DNA from: Proteus myxofaciens ATCC 19692
GTDB taxonomy: Bacteria > Pseudomonadota > Gammaproteobacteria > Enterobacterales > Enterobacteriaceae
Direction of reading: 5' to 3'
Length of the DNA stretch: 64,000 nucleotides
Assembly: GCF_001654855.1 (NCBI RefSeq)
Contig: NZ_LXEN01000031.1
Coordinates: forward strand, 42,053 to 106,052
The position numbers were made by a program, and so were the translations under genes. The notes beneath the pieces are model-generated. The model searched no databases. It had not been told where the DNA came from and was given only the letters and a program-made list of their open reading frames with translations. Shown here piece by piece: positions 30,071 through 41,581 of this stretch. Each line of letters starts with the position of its first letter. Within the stretch, counting starts at the first letter, position 1.

Positions 30071-33000
30071 TTAATCAAATTGCTTTCTAGCATTACGGAA
30101 TAGACGCATCCATGGACTACCTTCACCCCAATTTTCAGGATGCCAAGAATGGCTGACTGTTCTAAATACACGCTCAGGATGTGGCATCATAATCGTTGAG
30201 CGACCATCTGTTGTTGTTACAGCAGTGATACCATTTACTGAACCATTAGGATTAAGTGGATATTGTTCTGTTGGTTTACCGTAATGATTAATAAAACGTA
30301 ATCCAACTAAATTTTGTGCTTCTAATTGTATACGTTGCTCTTCTGATCGGAATTCAACCAATCCTTCACCATGAGAAACGGCTATTGGCATTTGTGAACC
30401 TGCCATGCTTTGTAATAATAAAGAAGGACTTTGAGCCACTTCAACTAAACTAAAGCGAGCTTCAAAACGTTCTGAACGATTACGTACAAATCGTGGCCAT
30501 AAATCAGCACCAGGAATAAGCGTTGATAATGTAGACATCATCTGACAACCATTACAAACACCTAATGATAATGTATCTTGACGTTCAAAAAATTGGGTAA
30601 ATTCATCACGCAAACGTGAATTAAAGAGAATAGATTTAGCCCAACCTTCACCAGCACCTAAGACATCACCGTATGAGAAACCACCGCAAGCAACGAGGAC
30701 ATCAAAATCACTTAATGAACGTTTAGCAGAATGTAAATCACTCATATGAACATCAATAGCATCAAATCCTGCTCTATCAAAAGCAGCCGCCATTTCAACA
30801 TGAGAGTTCACTCCCTGCTCTCTTAATACCGCAATGCGAGGACGACTTCCTGTGGCTATATATGGAGCTGCAATATCATCAGCGGGGTCAAAGGTTAAAT
30901 GCACATTTAAACCAGGATCAGTAAGATCTTGTTTTGCTTTATGTTCTTCATCAGCACATTCTGGATTATCACGTAAACGTTGCATCTGCCATGTTGTTTC
31001 AGCCCACCAAACACGTAATGTACTGCGTTTTTCGTGATAAACTTCTGTTTCACGGCTTTGAATAATAATAGCATCATCGTTTGTCGCTTCACCTAAGTAG
31101 TGTAAGCAATTCGCTAATCCATATTCGGTAAATAACGATTCCACGGCATCTTGATGTTCAGCACTGATTTGAATGACTGCACCCAATTCTTCATTAAAGA
31201 GCCCCGCTAAAATATCCTCATCATATTCACTGATATCAATATTTAAGCCACAATGACCAGTAAAGGCCATTTCAGCCAGTGTGACAAACAATCCACCATC
31301 AGAACGATCATGGTAAGCCAGCAATTTACTTTCACTCACCAATTTTTGTATCACGCTGAAGAACTGTTTTAATTGTTCAATATCACGTATATCAGCCGCC
31401 TTTTGCCCAAGTTGACGATAAACTTGCGCTAATGCTGTTGCACCTAATGCGTTATGGCCATTACCTAAATCAATAAGATATAAACGATTTTCAGCTTGAG
31501 TGGATAATTGAGGTGTCACTGTTTTGCGTACATCTTCAACGCGAGAAAAAGCAGTAATGACAAGTGAAAGCGGTGATGTAACTTCTTTTGTCTCACCCTT
31601 TTTATCTTGCCAGCGCGTTTTCATTGACATTGAATCTTTACCCACAGGAATGGTTAATTCTAATTGTGGACATAATTCTTCACCGATGGCTTTTACTGCA
31701 TCATATAGACCAGCATCTTCACCAGGATGACCCGCAGCAGACATCCAGTTTGCTGATAGTTTAATACGATTAAGGGCTTGAACATCAGCACATGCCATAT
31801 TTGTTAATGCTTCACCGACTGCCATACGAGCCGAGGCTGCATAATCAAGCAATGCAATTGGTGCTCTTTCACCTATAGACATAGCTTCGCCGTAATAGCT
31901 GTCTAGCGTTGCTGTAGTGACTGCACAGTTAGACACTGGGATTTGCCAAGGGCCCACCATTTGATCACGAGCCACCATACCAGTTACAGTACGATCACCA
32001 ATAGTGATTAAAAATGTTTTTTCAGCAACAGCCGGTAAATGTAGAACACGATAAACAGCATCTTTTAATCCAATGTCCTTACGATCGAGGTAATTACCTT
32101 GCGTTTTTAAAGAAGTGACGTCACGCAACATTTTAGGCGCTTTACCTAATAATATATCTAAAGGCATATCAATAGGTTTATTGTCAAAATGTTTATCGTT
32201 TAAAACTAATTTTCGCTCTTGCGTTGCTTCACCAATTACCGCATAAGGCGCTCTCTCACGTTGGCATAACGCATCAAATAGTGACATTTTTTCTGGTGAT
32301 ACAGCTAATACATAGCGCTCTTGAGATTCATTGCACCAAATTTCAAGCGGGCTCATACCTCGTTCATCATTTAGTACATCACGCAGTTCAAAGCGACCAC
32401 CGCGACCACCATCATTCACAAGCTCAGGCATCGCATTAGAAAGGCCACCCGCACCCACATCATGAATAAATAAAATAGGATTATCATCACCTAACTGCCA
32501 ACAACTATCGATAACCTCTTGACAACGACGTTCCATTTCGGGGTTATCACGCTGAACTGAGGCAAAATCTAAATCAGCATCAGATTGACCTGATGTCATT
32601 GATGAAGCGGCACCGCCACCTAGGCCAATATTCATAGAAGGACCGCCAAGGACGATTAACTTAGCACCTACAGAAATCTCACCTTTTTGCACATGATCTT
32701 CACGAATATTACCAATACCACCCGCTAACATAATTGGTTTATGATAACCGCGGATTTCCATACCATTATGGCTATTGACCTGTTCTTCATAGGTTCTGAA
32801 ATACCCTAATAACGCAGGACGACCAAACTCATTATTAAACGCAGCACCACCAAGAGGACCTTCAGTCATAATATCCAATGCACTGACAATACGCTCTGGC
32901 TTACCAAAATTTTCTTCCCATGGCTGTTCAAATTCTGGAATGCGTAAATTTGAAACTGAAAATCCCACTAAACCGGCTTTAGGCTTCGCACCACGACCAG

Positions 33001-33961
33001 TGGCACCTTCATCTCGAATTTCACCACCAGATCCTGTAGCCGCACCAGGCCAAGGGGAAATGGCTGTTGGGTGGTTATGTGTTTCTACTTTCATCAAGAT
33101 ATGAACAGGCTCTTGATGATATTGATATTCGCCTTTTTGTGATGAAGGATAAAAACGACCTGCAATTGAGCCTTCCATAACCGCAGCATTATCTTTATAA
33201 GCTGACATGACATAATCAGGCGTTTGCTCAAATGTATTTTTAATCATTTTAAATAATGATTTCTCTTGCGCTTTACCATCAATAATCCAATCAGCATTAA
33301 ATATTTTATGGCGACAATGCTCTGAGTTAGCTTGTGCGAACATATAAAGCTCAACGTCAGTTGGATTTCGATTTAATCGCGTAAAGGCCTCAAGAAGATA
33401 ATCAACTTCATCATCAGCAAGTGCAAGCCCCATTTCGATATTTGCTTGCATTAAAGCCTGCTTACCTTTCTCTAACACATCAATTGTGATGAAAGGCGCT
33501 GGCGATTGCTCTACAAAAAGAGCGTTGACTGATTGATTATCTAAAAAGACGGTTTCCATCATTCTATCGTGAATAAAACCGTATAATTGTTGCCACTGCA
33601 TTTCATTCATAGAATCGCAGTTAATAAAATAGGCAATTCCACGCTCAATTCGGCTGACTTTTGTCAGTCCACAATTATGTGCAATGTCTGTTGCTTTTGT
33701 AGACCATGGTGAAATAGTACCTGGTCGAGGTGTAACAATACGCATTTCGCCAACAAGCTCATGCTCTGCTGATGAAGGACCATATTGTAATAGTTTGCTT
33801 AATTTACGTTCTTCATCTTCAGATAATGCCTCGTCTAATTTGATGAAGTGGGTAAACTCAGCGTAAATACCACGAACAGGAAGGTGACTCTCCTGACACT
33901 GGGCTAATAATTTATTAATACGAAACTCAGATAAAGCGGAGGAGCCACGCAGGATTTCCAT
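30071..33961 (-). CDS. purL: Phosphoribosylformylglycinamidine synthase
   Basis: 1296 residues, the large single-chain type (E. coli 1295). The central FGAM synthetase part has [27 protein letters not shown] motifs; the C-terminal glutaminase has nucleophile Cys1136 in GVCNGCQMM and the PHPERVFR block. It catalyses the fourth step of purine synthesis, using glutamine and ATP. A PurR box lies upstream. It is divergent from mltF, as in E. coli. Confidence 0.98.
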   Translation of the reverse strand: MEILRGSSALSEFRINKLLAQCQESHLPVRGIYAEFTHFIKLDEALSEDEERKLSKLLQYGPSSAEHELVGEMRIVTPRPGTISPWSTKATDIAHNCGLTKVSRIERGIAYFINCDSMNEMQWQQLYGFIHDRMMETVFLDNQSVNALFVEQSPAPFITIDVLEKGKQALMQANIEMGLALADDEVDYLLEAFTRLNRNPTDVELYMFAQANSEHCRHKIFNADWIIDGKAQEKSLFKMIKNTFEQTPDYVMSAYKDNAAVMEGSIAGRFYPSSQKGEYQYHQEPVHILMKVETHNHPTAISPWPGAATGSGGEIRDEGATGRGAKPKAGLVGFSVSNLRIPEFEQPWEENFGKPERIVSALDIMTEGPLGGAAFNNEFGRPALLGYFRTYEEQVNSHNGMEIRGYHKPIMLAGGIGNIREDHVQKGEISVGAKLIVLGGPSMNIGLGGGAASSMTSGQSDADLDFASVQRDNPEMERRCQEVIDSCWQLGDDNPILFIHDVGAGGLSNAMPELVNDGGRGGRFELRDVLNDERGMSPLEIWCNESQERYVLAVSPEKMSLFDALCQRERAPYAVIGEATQERKLVLNDKHFDNKPIDMPLDILLGKAPKMLRDVTSLKTQGNYLDRKDIGLKDAVYRVLHLPAVAEKTFLITIGDRTVTGMVARDQMVGPWQIPVSNCAVTTATLDSYYGEAMSIGERAPIALLDYAASARMAVGEALTNMACADVQALNRIKLSANWMSAAGHPGEDAGLYDAVKAIGEELCPQLELTIPVGKDSMSMKTRWQDKKGETKEVTSPLSLVITAFSRVEDVRKTVTPQLSTQAENRLYLIDLGNGHNALGATALAQVYRQLGQKAADIRDIEQLKQFFSVIQKLVSESKLLAYHDRSDGGLFVTLAEMAFTGHCGLNIDISEYDEDILAGLFNEELGAVIQISAEHQDAVESLFTEYGLANCLHYLGEATNDDAIIIQSRETEVYHEKRSTLRVWWAETTWQMQRLRDNPECADEEHKAKQDLTDPGLNVHLTFDPADDIAAPYIATGSRPRIAVLREQGVNSHVEMAAAFDRAGFDAIDVHMSDLHSAKRSLSDFDVLVACGGFSYGDVLGAGEGWAKSILFNSRLRDEFTQFFERQDTLSLGVCNGCQMMSTLSTLIPGADLWPRFVRNRSERFEARFSLVEVAQSPSLLLQSMAGSQMPIAVSHGEGLVEFRSEEQRIQLEAQNLVGLRFINHYGKPTEQYPLNPNGSVNGITAVTTTDGRSTIMMPHPERVFRTVSHSWHPENWGEGSPWMRLFRNARKQFD

Positions 33962-34042
33962 AGTATTGAATTCTCTCTTTTAGCAGCAAACCTGACCCTA
34001 ATTCAGGGAAAACACGACTAGTATAATAGAATAATTCATTTG

Positions 34043-34058
34043 ACGAAACCGTTTGCGT
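34043..34058 (-). promoter_or_regulatory. PurR box of purL
   Basis: ACGAAACCGTTTGCGT matches 14 of 16 bases of ACGCAAACGTTTGCGT. It lies 82-97 bases before the purL start, suitable for repression of purL when purines are plentiful. Confidence 0.8.
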
Positions 34059-34224
34059 AAACAAAGCAACACCATTTAACTTAGTGTGTTTTCGTAATTA
34101 ATTGGTGTAATCAAGTTGCGTCTTCTTAAGATGTTGAGCAAAATGTCAGATTACTGTTAATTTATCCATGCTAAATTAACCTTTTTACACACAAGAACAA
34201 ACAACGTTAACGAGAACCAACCTA

Positions 34225-35694
34225 TTGAATAATATAAGGATAAACTATTTCGTTATCGTTATCATCGCGCTATTTTCAGCGGCAATTATTGCTTTGAACA
34301 TTAATTGGCCTGATGGGCAAAAAGTGCAGATAAATAAGATTTTATCTCGTGGTGAACTCAGAGTAAGTACGATACCGTCACCATTGATAACGATAGATAA
34401 TAAAAAGGACCCCGTAGGTTTCGATTATGAATTAGTGAAGCGCTTTGCTGATTATCTAGGCGTCAAGCTTGTCGTTAATATGCGGACAAATATCAACCAA
34501 CTTTTTGATGATTTGGAGAATAACAAAGCCGACTTTATTGCAGCGGGACTTCTTTATGATAAAGAGAGATTAAGCGCAACACGCAGTGGACCTGCTTATT
34601 TTTCAGTCTCTCAACAACTGATTTATCGTAAAGGTACATTACGTCCACGTAGTTTTGATGCTATTGATGGTAATCTTGTTGTCACGGCAGGCTCTGCTCA
34701 TGCCAGTCTATTACGTACATTAAAAGAAACACAATACCCCGAACTAGAATGGGAAGAGTCACAAACACAAACCACATCACAACTATTAGAAGCCTTATCT
34801 GAAGGCAAAATTACCTATGTTTTAGCAGATTCTATTAGTGTTGCAGTACAACAGTGTATTCACCCTAATGTTGCTGTTGGATTTGAAGTGACAGAAAGTC
34901 GCCCATTAACATGGTATTTGCCAAATAATGAAGATAATAGCCTTTATGCCGCGATGTTAGATTACTTTAATCAAATTTCTCAAGAAGATGTTTTAGCACG
35001 ATTAGAAGAGAAGTATTTTGGGCATGTCGGCTCATTCGACTACTTTGATACTATTTCTTTTATTACTGCAATTGATTCTATATTACCTAATTATCAACCA
35101 TTGTTTGAAAAATATGCTGATACCTTCGATTGGCCATTATTAGCAGCAATGGCTTGGCAAGAATCTCACTGGGATCCTCATGCAACTTCTCCTACAGGAG
35201 TTAGAGGCCTTATGATGTTAACTCAGCCCACTGCATCAAGTATGGGAGTTGAAGATAGGTTAGACCCGGAAGAGAGTATAAGAGGAGGAACGCAATATCT
35301 TAAATACCTATTATCACGTTTACCTTCTTCTATTCCTGAAGATGAACGCATTTGGTTTGCCTTAGCTGCGTATAATATAGGTTATGGTCATATGTTGGAT
35401 GCAAGAAGATTAACAGAACAACAAAATGCCAATCCTGATAGCTGGCTTGACGTTAAATCGCGGTTACCGCTATTAAGTAAAAAAGAATATTATTCCGAGT
35501 TACCCTATGGCTACGCCAGAGGCCATGAAGCTTACCGCTATGTTGAGAATATTCGTCGCTATCAACTTAGCCTTGTTGGTTACCTACAAGCAAAAGAAAG
35601 TAAAAATAAAATTTTATCCAAAGATAAAGACGAGATATCACTTTCATCACAGTCAAAAAACACATTATCTAAAGCAGTACCGGTAGAACACTAG
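34225..35694 (+). CDS. mltF: Membrane-bound lytic transglycosylase F
   Basis: 489 residues: N-terminal hydrophobic segment (about 8-27), a solute-binding-protein-like domain (about 45-265) and a C-terminal SLT catalytic domain. The catalytic Glu313 is in [19 protein letters not shown], and [16 protein letters not shown] follows. It cleaves peptidoglycan to 1,6-anhydromuropeptides at the outer membrane. The start codon is TTG: the N-terminus MNNIRINY then aligns with MKKLKINY in E. coli, and no ATG fits. The following neighbour in E. coli is tadA; here the pmf operon intervenes. Confidence 0.94.
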   Translation: MNNIRINYFVIVIIALFSAAIIALNINWPDGQKVQINKILSRGELRVSTIPSPLITIDNKKDPVGFDYELVKRFADYLGVKLVVNMRTNINQLFDDLENNKADFIAAGLLYDKERLSATRSGPAYFSVSQQLIYRKGTLRPRSFDAIDGNLVVTAGSAHASLLRTLKETQYPELEWEESQTQTTSQLLEALSEGKITYVLADSISVAVQQCIHPNVAVGFEVTESRPLTWYLPNNEDNSLYAAMLDYFNQISQEDVLARLEEKYFGHVGSFDYFDTISFITAIDSILPNYQPLFEKYADTFDWPLLAAMAWQESHWDPHATSPTGVRGLMMLTQPTASSMGVEDRLDPEESIRGGTQYLKYLLSRLPSSIPEDERIWFALAAYNIGYGHMLDARRLTEQQNANPDSWLDVKSRLPLLSKKEYYSELPYGYARGHEAYRYVENIRRYQLSLVGYLQAKESKNKILSKDKDEISLSSQSKNTLSKAVPVEH

Positions 35695-35702
35695 ATATAT
35701 AT

Positions 35703-35720
35703 AGCCTCTTTTTAGAGGCT
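35703..35720 (+). terminator. Hairpin at the end of mltF
   Basis: AGCCTCT-TTTT-AGAGGCT followed by a broken T-rich tract (CATTTGCTTTATTTTC), ten bases past the mltF stop. Probably a modest terminator. Confidence 0.65.
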
Positions 35721-35856
35721 CATTTGCTTTATTTTCTTGCACGTTAATTGAGTTCTTCTCTATCACTACAATCACATCGCATTATGAAAAAAGTTATAAC
35801 TTATAAAACTTTGTTATATTTTTTATCTGATTTTTGTTAAAAATCATCAAAAAATT

Positions 35857-35877
35857 TGTGTTAAAAAATGTAACACA
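35857..35877. promoter_or_regulatory. Perfect 7-7-7 dyad in the pmf upstream region
   Basis: TGTGTTA-AAAAATG-TAACACA. It has operator-like symmetry but no regulator can be named; it lies about 600 bases before pmfA. Confidence 0.35.
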
Positions 35878-36481
35878 ATATTTAAAAAAGATTACTCTTT
35901 CTTAAACAGGTCTTTAAAATCGCTGAAATGTTCTTTTTTTGATAAGAAGAATAGATAAATCATAAGCAAAAATTAACTTATTTTGCCAAAAATAATATCA
36001 TCAGTAATTATTATTTTAAGAAATATTGCCTTAAGAATACTCTCATTACTAAATTATTAACTAAAACCTCACATCACCAACACATAACACAATGAAAAAT
36101 AAATATTTTTATAATATGTTATTTATTTTATTAATTTCATTAATGCAATGTTAATAATATCACAAAGTGTAAAGTTAATTTATTGTTAACAGTATCATCA
36201 GTTAAATATATCTACCGAATAAACTTTTTTACCCATTATAAGAGTAATAAAAATAATAAACTTATATAAAACGCTATTAATGTGGAATAGATAAAACAAA
36301 ATATGAAAATTGCGTAAACTGACAAAATGTTATATCAAAACGGGTGAGCTTATTGATATCATATAAACCAGTCACAATTCGAAATAACTCGAAATAGAAT
36401 GCAAATCAATTTATTGCATTTTAACAAAGTTACGATTTTTAATTAATAACAACACGTATGACCTTCAAGGGATTATTTATA

Positions 36482-37033
36482 ATGAAACTGAGTAAAATTG
36501 CTTTAGCTGCGGCTTTAGTTTTTGGTATTAATTCTGTTGCTACAGCTGATGAGCCTTCTACACCTAAAATTGGTTCAACTAAAGGTGAAATTCAATTAAA
36601 AGGCGAGATTGTTAATTCAGCTTGTGGATTAGCGTCTTCTTCAAGCCCTGTTATTGTTGATTTCAGCGAAATTCCAACATCTGCTTTAGCAAACCAACAA
36701 AAAGCAGGTAACATTAAAAAAGATATCGAATTAAAAGACTGTGATACTACTGTCGCTAAAACAGCAACAGTCAGCTACACACCTAGCGTGCTTAACACAG
36801 TAAACAAAGATCTTGCAGCTTTCGTTTCTGGCTCAGCTTCTGGCGCGGGTATCGGCTTAATGGATGCGAGTAGCAAAAGCGTTAAATGGGGCACAGCCAC
36901 AACACCTGTACAGTTAATTAATGGCGTTTCAAAAATTCCATTTGTTGCTTATGTTCAAGCTGAATCAGCTGATGCAAAAGTAACGCCAGGTGAATTCCAA
37001 GCAGTAATCAACTTCCAAGTTGACTATCAGTAA
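36482..37033 (+). CDS. pmfA: Major fimbrial subunit PmfA
   Basis: 183 residues with a signal peptide (about 1-22, ending SVATA). Chaperone-usher pilin features: a Cys pair (SACGLA and LKDCDT) for the disulfide, and a C-terminal beta-strand ending in NFQVDYQ with the penultimate Tyr used in donor-strand binding. The ATG at 36482 is chosen as it starts the signal peptide; the frame is open further upstream. It heads a five-gene operon whose order (major pilin, usher, chaperone, long adhesin-like protein, minor pilin) is that of P. mirabilis pmfACDEF, and this supports the gene name. Confidence 0.88.
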   Translation: MKLSKIALAAALVFGINSVATADEPSTPKIGSTKGEIQLKGEIVNSACGLASSSSPVIVDFSEIPTSALANQQKAGNIKKDIELKDCDTTVAKTATVSYTPSVLNTVNKDLAAFVSGSASGAGIGLMDASSKSVKWGTATTPVQLINGVSKIPFVAYVQAESADAKVTPGEFQAVINFQVDYQ

Positions 37034-37072
37034 TATATTAATTTATTAAATTTAAGCAACTATTACTGCAAT

Positions 37073-37098
37073 AACGCAGAGGGTTTCCTCTGCGTTTA
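37073..37098 (+). terminator. Hairpin between pmfA and pmfC
   Basis: AACGCAGAGGG-TTT-CCTCTGCGTT, about 10-11 bp, followed by a short TTAATTC. It may stop part of the transcripts or protect the pmfA mRNA, so that far more pilin than usher is made. Confidence 0.75.
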
Positions 37099-37204
37099 AT
37101 TCAATAAATATTCCTATTAATAATAAAATAAAAATGAGATGTAATTAAATAAATATTAATTATTTAATTACTTTTTATTAAAAATAATAATTAGGCTTTT
37201 ATTC

Positions 37205-39691
37205 ATGTTAATTCCTTTTTTATATCGCACAATATGGAAATATATTCTTTCCTTTTTGTTATTAGGTTTGAGCTGTTTAGTTCAAGCTGAAAATGGCGAT
37301 TCAGTGGAATTTAACATTCATATGTTAGATGCAGAAGATAGAGATAATGTTGATCTCTCTCGTTTTGCGACATCAAATTACATTATCCCGGGCATATATT
37401 ATTTAGATATACGTCTAAATGGTCGTGATTTTCCTCGTCAAAATATTAATTATGTCGAAACAGCCCCCAATCACTCTATTGCGTGTATCGATCCTACTTT
37501 ATTAAAAAAATTAACCATCAGCGAAGAAAATCAAAAATACATAAAAGAAATATCACCTGAATGCTTTGATATCAGTGAACTACCCGGTATTACTGTTAAA
37601 AATGATGGTGGCGTTCTTGATATTGTTATTCCTCGTTCATTGATGAAATATGAAGATACCAATTGGACACCCCCGGAATTATGGGATCCTGGTATTTCAG
37701 GATTTTTATTAGATTACACCTTAACAGGAACATCGTTACATCCTAATCAAGGAAGTAATAACAATTCACTGACAGGTTATGGTCAAGCAGGGATAAACGT
37801 CGGTGAATGGCGTTTACGTGCTGAATATCAAGGGAGTTATTCTTCTGAATCCTCATCAAGTAATAGTTTTGATTGGAATCAAATTTACGCCTATAAGCCA
37901 CTGCCAGACTATGCAGCTAAATTGACTGTTGGTGAAACCTATTTGAATTCTCAAATTTTTGATAGTTTCCGTTTTACTGGTGCAAATATCCAAAGTGAAG
38001 AAAGAATGTTACCGCCTTCGTTGCAAGGCTATGCTCCAGAAATTCATGGTATAGCAAATACGAATGCAAAAGTCACCGTGACTCAAAATGGCCGCTTAAT
38101 TTATGAAACAACCGTACCTGCGGGGCCTTTTGTTATTAAGCATTTACAAAATACTGTGCAAGGCCAATTAGATGTTACAGTCGAAGAGCAAAATGGAAAA
38201 ATTAATGAATTTCAAGTACAAACCGCTAATTTACCTTACATGACAAGGCCTGGCGCTATTCGCTATAACACCTCAATCGGTCAATCATCAATTACTAACC
38301 ATAAAATGCAAGGTCCCGTTTTCTATCAAGGCGATTTTTCATGGGGTGTAAACAATACATGGTCCCTTTATGGCGGAGTATTATTAACAGCAAAAGATTA
38401 TAACGCTTGGTCTATTGGTTTAGGCCATGACATTGGTCGTTTTGGTACATTATCAGGTGATGTTACTCAATCGTATAGTAAGACATTTAATGATGATAAA
38501 ATTAACGGTATGTCCTTTAAGCTTAACTACGCAAAAACATTTGATGAATACCATAGTACTATCACTTTCGCGGGTTATCGCTTTTCAGAAAAAACTTTCC
38601 GTTCTTTTTCACAATATATTGATGAGCGTTACAACGGCATAAACAATAACGGTTATGAAAAAGAGATGTATACCATCACTGGGAATAAAACATTCTGGGC
38701 TGATGATATTGAAAAAACGACCACATTATATCTCTCTTATCGCCATCAAAACTATTGGGATCAAAATACTCAAGAGCAGTATGGCGTCACCGTTAGCCGT
38801 AATTTTTCTGTCATGGGTATTGAACAAATTAATACGAATTTATCAGCATTTCGTACTCAACATAAAGGTAATACCGATGATAGTCTGTCTTTTAATGTTT
38901 CAATCCCATTAGGAAGTGGACGAAATATTGGTTATAACCTACAAGCAAGTAATGGCAAAGTAAGCCAAATGGCTTCTTATTCTGATAATAGCGATTATAA
39001 CAATTTATGGCGTGTCAGAGCGGGTCTCAGTACTGATAGAAAAGCTAGCACAGATGGTTATTTTCAACATCGTTCTCAGTATGCTGAAATCAATGCAAAT
39101 GCAAGCTATCAGCAAGATAATTATACGGCTGTTGGTGCAACCATTAAAGGTGGCTTTACTGCAACACGTCATGGTGCTGCCCTGCATAGTAGCAGTATGA
39201 CATCAAGCACAGCACGTATGATGGTCGATACTGACGGTGTTAAAGATGTACCATTTAATAACCAAAGTGCCAAAACAAATTCTTTTGGTATTGGTGTATT
39301 AACGGATTTAACCAGCTATAACAATGTCGATGCTCGAATTGATGTTGATAAAATGAATTCAGATATTGAAACACGTAAAGCCATCACCTCAACAACCTTA
39401 ACCGAAGGTGCAATTGGCTACGCTGTTTTCCCTGTTAGACAAGGTGAGCGTTTAATGGCGATATTGCATACGAAAGAAAAAACGTATCCGCCATTTGGTG
39501 CAGAACTAACGAATAAAGACGGCGAAAGCATGGGTATGGTGATGGAAGATGGTCTTGTTTATATTGCTGGCGTTAGCCTTAATGAATCACTAAATGTTAT
39601 CTGGAATGGTAAAACACAATGTACTATTACTATTCCAGCCCAAATCGTCGATCCATTGAAACGTGAATCGCTTTTATGTCAGACACTTTAA
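37205..39691 (+). CDS. pmfC: Outer-membrane fimbrial usher PmfC
   Basis: 828 residues, normal for the FimD/PapC family. Signal peptide (about 1-28, ending VQA), N-terminal periplasmic domain with VEFNIHMLDAEDRDNVDLSRF, a long beta-barrel with embedded plug, and C-terminal domains with YPPFGAEL and a final Cys pair. It receives chaperone-pilin complexes, assembles the fibre and secretes it. It is preceded by an AT-rich gap with a hairpin after pmfA. Confidence 0.93.
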   Translation: MLIPFLYRTIWKYILSFLLLGLSCLVQAENGDSVEFNIHMLDAEDRDNVDLSRFATSNYIIPGIYYLDIRLNGRDFPRQNINYVETAPNHSIACIDPTLLKKLTISEENQKYIKEISPECFDISELPGITVKNDGGVLDIVIPRSLMKYEDTNWTPPELWDPGISGFLLDYTLTGTSLHPNQGSNNNSLTGYGQAGINVGEWRLRAEYQGSYSSESSSSNSFDWNQIYAYKPLPDYAAKLTVGETYLNSQIFDSFRFTGANIQSEERMLPPSLQGYAPEIHGIANTNAKVTVTQNGRLIYETTVPAGPFVIKHLQNTVQGQLDVTVEEQNGKINEFQVQTANLPYMTRPGAIRYNTSIGQSSITNHKMQGPVFYQGDFSWGVNNTWSLYGGVLLTAKDYNAWSIGLGHDIGRFGTLSGDVTQSYSKTFNDDKINGMSFKLNYAKTFDEYHSTITFAGYRFSEKTFRSFSQYIDERYNGINNNGYEKEMYTITGNKTFWADDIEKTTTLYLSYRHQNYWDQNTQEQYGVTVSRNFSVMGIEQINTNLSAFRTQHKGNTDDSLSFNVSIPLGSGRNIGYNLQASNGKVSQMASYSDNSDYNNLWRVRAGLSTDRKASTDGYFQHRSQYAEINANASYQQDNYTAVGATIKGGFTATRHGAALHSSSMTSSTARMMVDTDGVKDVPFNNQSAKTNSFGIGVLTDLTSYNNVDARIDVDKMNSDIETRKAITSTTLTEGAIGYAVFPVRQGERLMAILHTKEKTYPPFGAELTNKDGESMGMVMEDGLVYIAGVSLNESLNVIWNGKTQCTITIPAQIVDPLKRESLLCQTL

Positions 39692-39721
39692 TGAATATGA
39701 TGAATGATTAGAGATAATAGT

Positions 39722-40486
39722 ATGAATGCATTAAATACATTGAAAATATTATGTTGTGGCTCCCTTTTTGCTTTTACTGTTGCAACAAATACGCAAGCAG
39801 GCGTGTCGTTAGATAGAACACGTTTAGTGTTAACCGGAGATGAAAACTCAGCCAGTGTTAATTTAAAAAACACGAGTCCTGATATTCCATTTTTAGCACA
39901 ATCTTGGGTTGAAAATGAAAGTGGCCAAAAAGTTTCCTCACCTTTAGTGGCATTACCTCCACTACAACGCCTTGATGGCGATCAAAAAGGTGTAGTAAGA
40001 ATAACTAAAACCGCTGAAATTGGTTTATTACCACAAGATAGGGAATCTCTGTTTTATTTAAATGTGCGTGAAATTCCACCAGCACCAAAGCAAGCCAACG
40101 TATTACAAATGGCAATGCAATCTCGTATAAAATTATTCTATCGCCCTACTGCTATCATTCCTGAAAAAGCAGGAATGGTTTGGCAAGATAAACTTATCTT
40201 TAAAAAACAAGGTGATAAATTTATTGCAGAAAATCCAACACCTTATTACATCACTATTATTGGCCTTTCTCATAAATTAAATGGTGAAGATAGCGATAAA
40301 TTTACGACCTTCCCTGGCCTAATGGTTGCACCAAAATCATCACTCGATATTCCTGTGAAAACAACCAACGTTAATCAATTCTATATGATGTACGTAAATG
40401 ATTATGGTGGACATCCTGAGCTAAAATTTGTTTGCCAACAAAATAGTTGCACAGCAGCCCCTAAAGACCAACAACCTAAATATTAA
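39722..40486 (+). CDS. pmfD: Periplasmic fimbrial chaperone PmfD
   Basis: 254 residues, PapD/FimC-like. The signal peptide ends near TNTQA; the mature start GVSLDRTRLVL holds the Arg that anchors the pilin C-terminus, and ESLFYLNVREIPP is the family signature. The C-terminal domain has two Cys. ATG at 39722 is preferred over 39704, since it begins the signal peptide more compactly and has GAGA upstream. It folds pilins in the periplasm and passes them to PmfC. Confidence 0.92.
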   Translation: MNALNTLKILCCGSLFAFTVATNTQAGVSLDRTRLVLTGDENSASVNLKNTSPDIPFLAQSWVENESGQKVSSPLVALPPLQRLDGDQKGVVRITKTAEIGLLPQDRESLFYLNVREIPPAPKQANVLQMAMQSRIKLFYRPTAIIPEKAGMVWQDKLIFKKQGDKFIAENPTPYYITIIGLSHKLNGEDSDKFTTFPGLMVAPKSSLDIPVKTTNVNQFYMMYVNDYGGHPELKFVCQQNSCTAAPKDQQPKY

Positions 40487-40510
40487 TTGACTGATGCCGG
40501 TAGGAAGAAA

Positions 40511-41581
40511 ATGACATTCAATAAAAAAAACATTCATTCCAAATCATTAATGCTTTTTTGTACCGGCATTTTCTCTTTAATGCCCCTCACCTCTTTCGCC
40601 TATTTACAAGGAGAAGTGACGACAAATGGTGGTCCTAATATTTTTTATGCTGTATTAGATAACACCACATTTCCTAATAATCGTCCTGGTGAAATAGCAA
40701 CGGTGAGATTCTCATTACCTCAACGTTATGATGGCACAGTATATTGCCCTAATGGTTCTATTGATAAAAGGGCTCTGACTTATTTTAAAGCAACGACGGA
40801 TTTACCTTCTGTTGGTAATAATTTTTTCCAGTTAAATGAATATGTTGATATACGGATTAAATTTGAAATTTGGGGCCCAGACCCACTACCTACAGTTCCT
40901 TTTATTGATAAAGAAAATAATAGAAATGACCTTCAAGGTTGTACAGTGCCTAGTTCGCCAAAACCACATATTTCATCAGGTAGTAGTGGTGAATTAACAT
41001 TCCGGTTAAGAAAGCCCATTATTAATGGGGTTAGCTTAAGTGGTAGTGCAATAGCACAAATGTATGCAATGGTAAGTTATCGGGGTAAACCAAGTGGTTA
41101 TGGTTCTGAGCCCATCTCTAAACTTATCATCACATCAGGAATAATCACGACGGAAGATAAATGTATCTTTAATAATGGAGCACCAATTACTTTTGATTTT
41201 GGTAATGTTGGTAATACATCAACCTATTTAAATGGGCAAAATTACAAAATTACTCGTAATATCCCAATAAAATGTGAAGGTGGCAGTTTCACAAACCCTA
41301 GTAGTAAAATTATGTTTAAAGTCCAAACTGGTAGCTCTGGTATTGCTAGCTTTAACTCTGATTATTTAGGCACAACAGGTCCAGTAGATCGTTCTAACCT
41401 TGGCATCGTCTTAAGAGATAAATCGGGTATTATCGCACCTAATAAATACTTCTCTGTTGGCAAATTAAATAATTTTACAGGCAGCTGGGAAGTTACAGCG
41501 GCGCCTATCGCAAAATCAGGAAGTAACATACCTGAAGGCGAGTTTTCGGCGCACGCTACTTTAGTTGCGGAATTTATGTAA
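40511..41581 (+). CDS. pmfE: Putative tip adhesin PmfE
   Basis: 356 residues, about twice a normal pilin. A signal peptide (to about residue 29, SFA) is followed by an N-terminal domain of about 170 residues without pilin likeness, and then a C-terminal pilin-like domain (Cys in EDKCIFN and PIKCEGG, ending in ATLVAEFM). This two-domain build is that of tip adhesins such as FimH and PapG. The ATG at 40511 has AGGAAG before it; an in-frame TTG at 40487 is rejected. The stop codon overlaps the pmfF start by one base. Confidence 0.85.
   Translation: MTFNKKNIHSKSLMLFCTGIFSLMPLTSFAYLQGEVTTNGGPNIFYAVLDNTTFPNNRPGEIATVRFSLPQRYDGTVYCPNGSIDKRALTYFKATTDLPSVGNNFFQLNEYVDIRIKFEIWGPDPLPTVPFIDKENNRNDLQGCTVPSSPKPHISSGSSGELTFRLRKPIINGVSLSGSAIAQMYAMVSYRGKPSGYGSEPISKLIITSGIITTEDKCIFNNGAPITFDFGNVGNTSTYLNGQNYKITRNIPIKCEGGSFTNPSSKIMFKVQTGSSGIASFNSDYLGTTGPVDRSNLGIVLRDKSGIIAPNKYFSVGKLNNFTGSWEVTAAPIAKSGSNIPEGEFSAHATLVAEFM

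Larger units (their letters stand above)
35695..36481. other. Long AT-rich region upstream of the pmf operon
   Basis: 787 bases without a supported gene. It holds the mltF hairpin and a dyad at 35857-35877, then several hundred very AT-rich bases leading to pmfA. No pair of inverted repeats that could form an invertible promoter was seen, and no recombinase gene is near. Such AT-rich leaders are typical H-NS targets, but that is inference. Confidence 0.6.

Noticed and set aside
36092..36154. 20-codon ORF (starts MKNKYFYNML, ends MQC) in the region before pmfA, looking like a tiny lipoprotein signal
   Set aside because: No ribosome binding site, the frame stops right after the Cys, and AT-rich DNA makes such ORFs by chance.
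35695..36481. Possible phase-variable (invertible) promoter as in the mrp fimbrial operon
   Set aside because: No inverted repeat pair around a promoter and no recombinase gene nearby.
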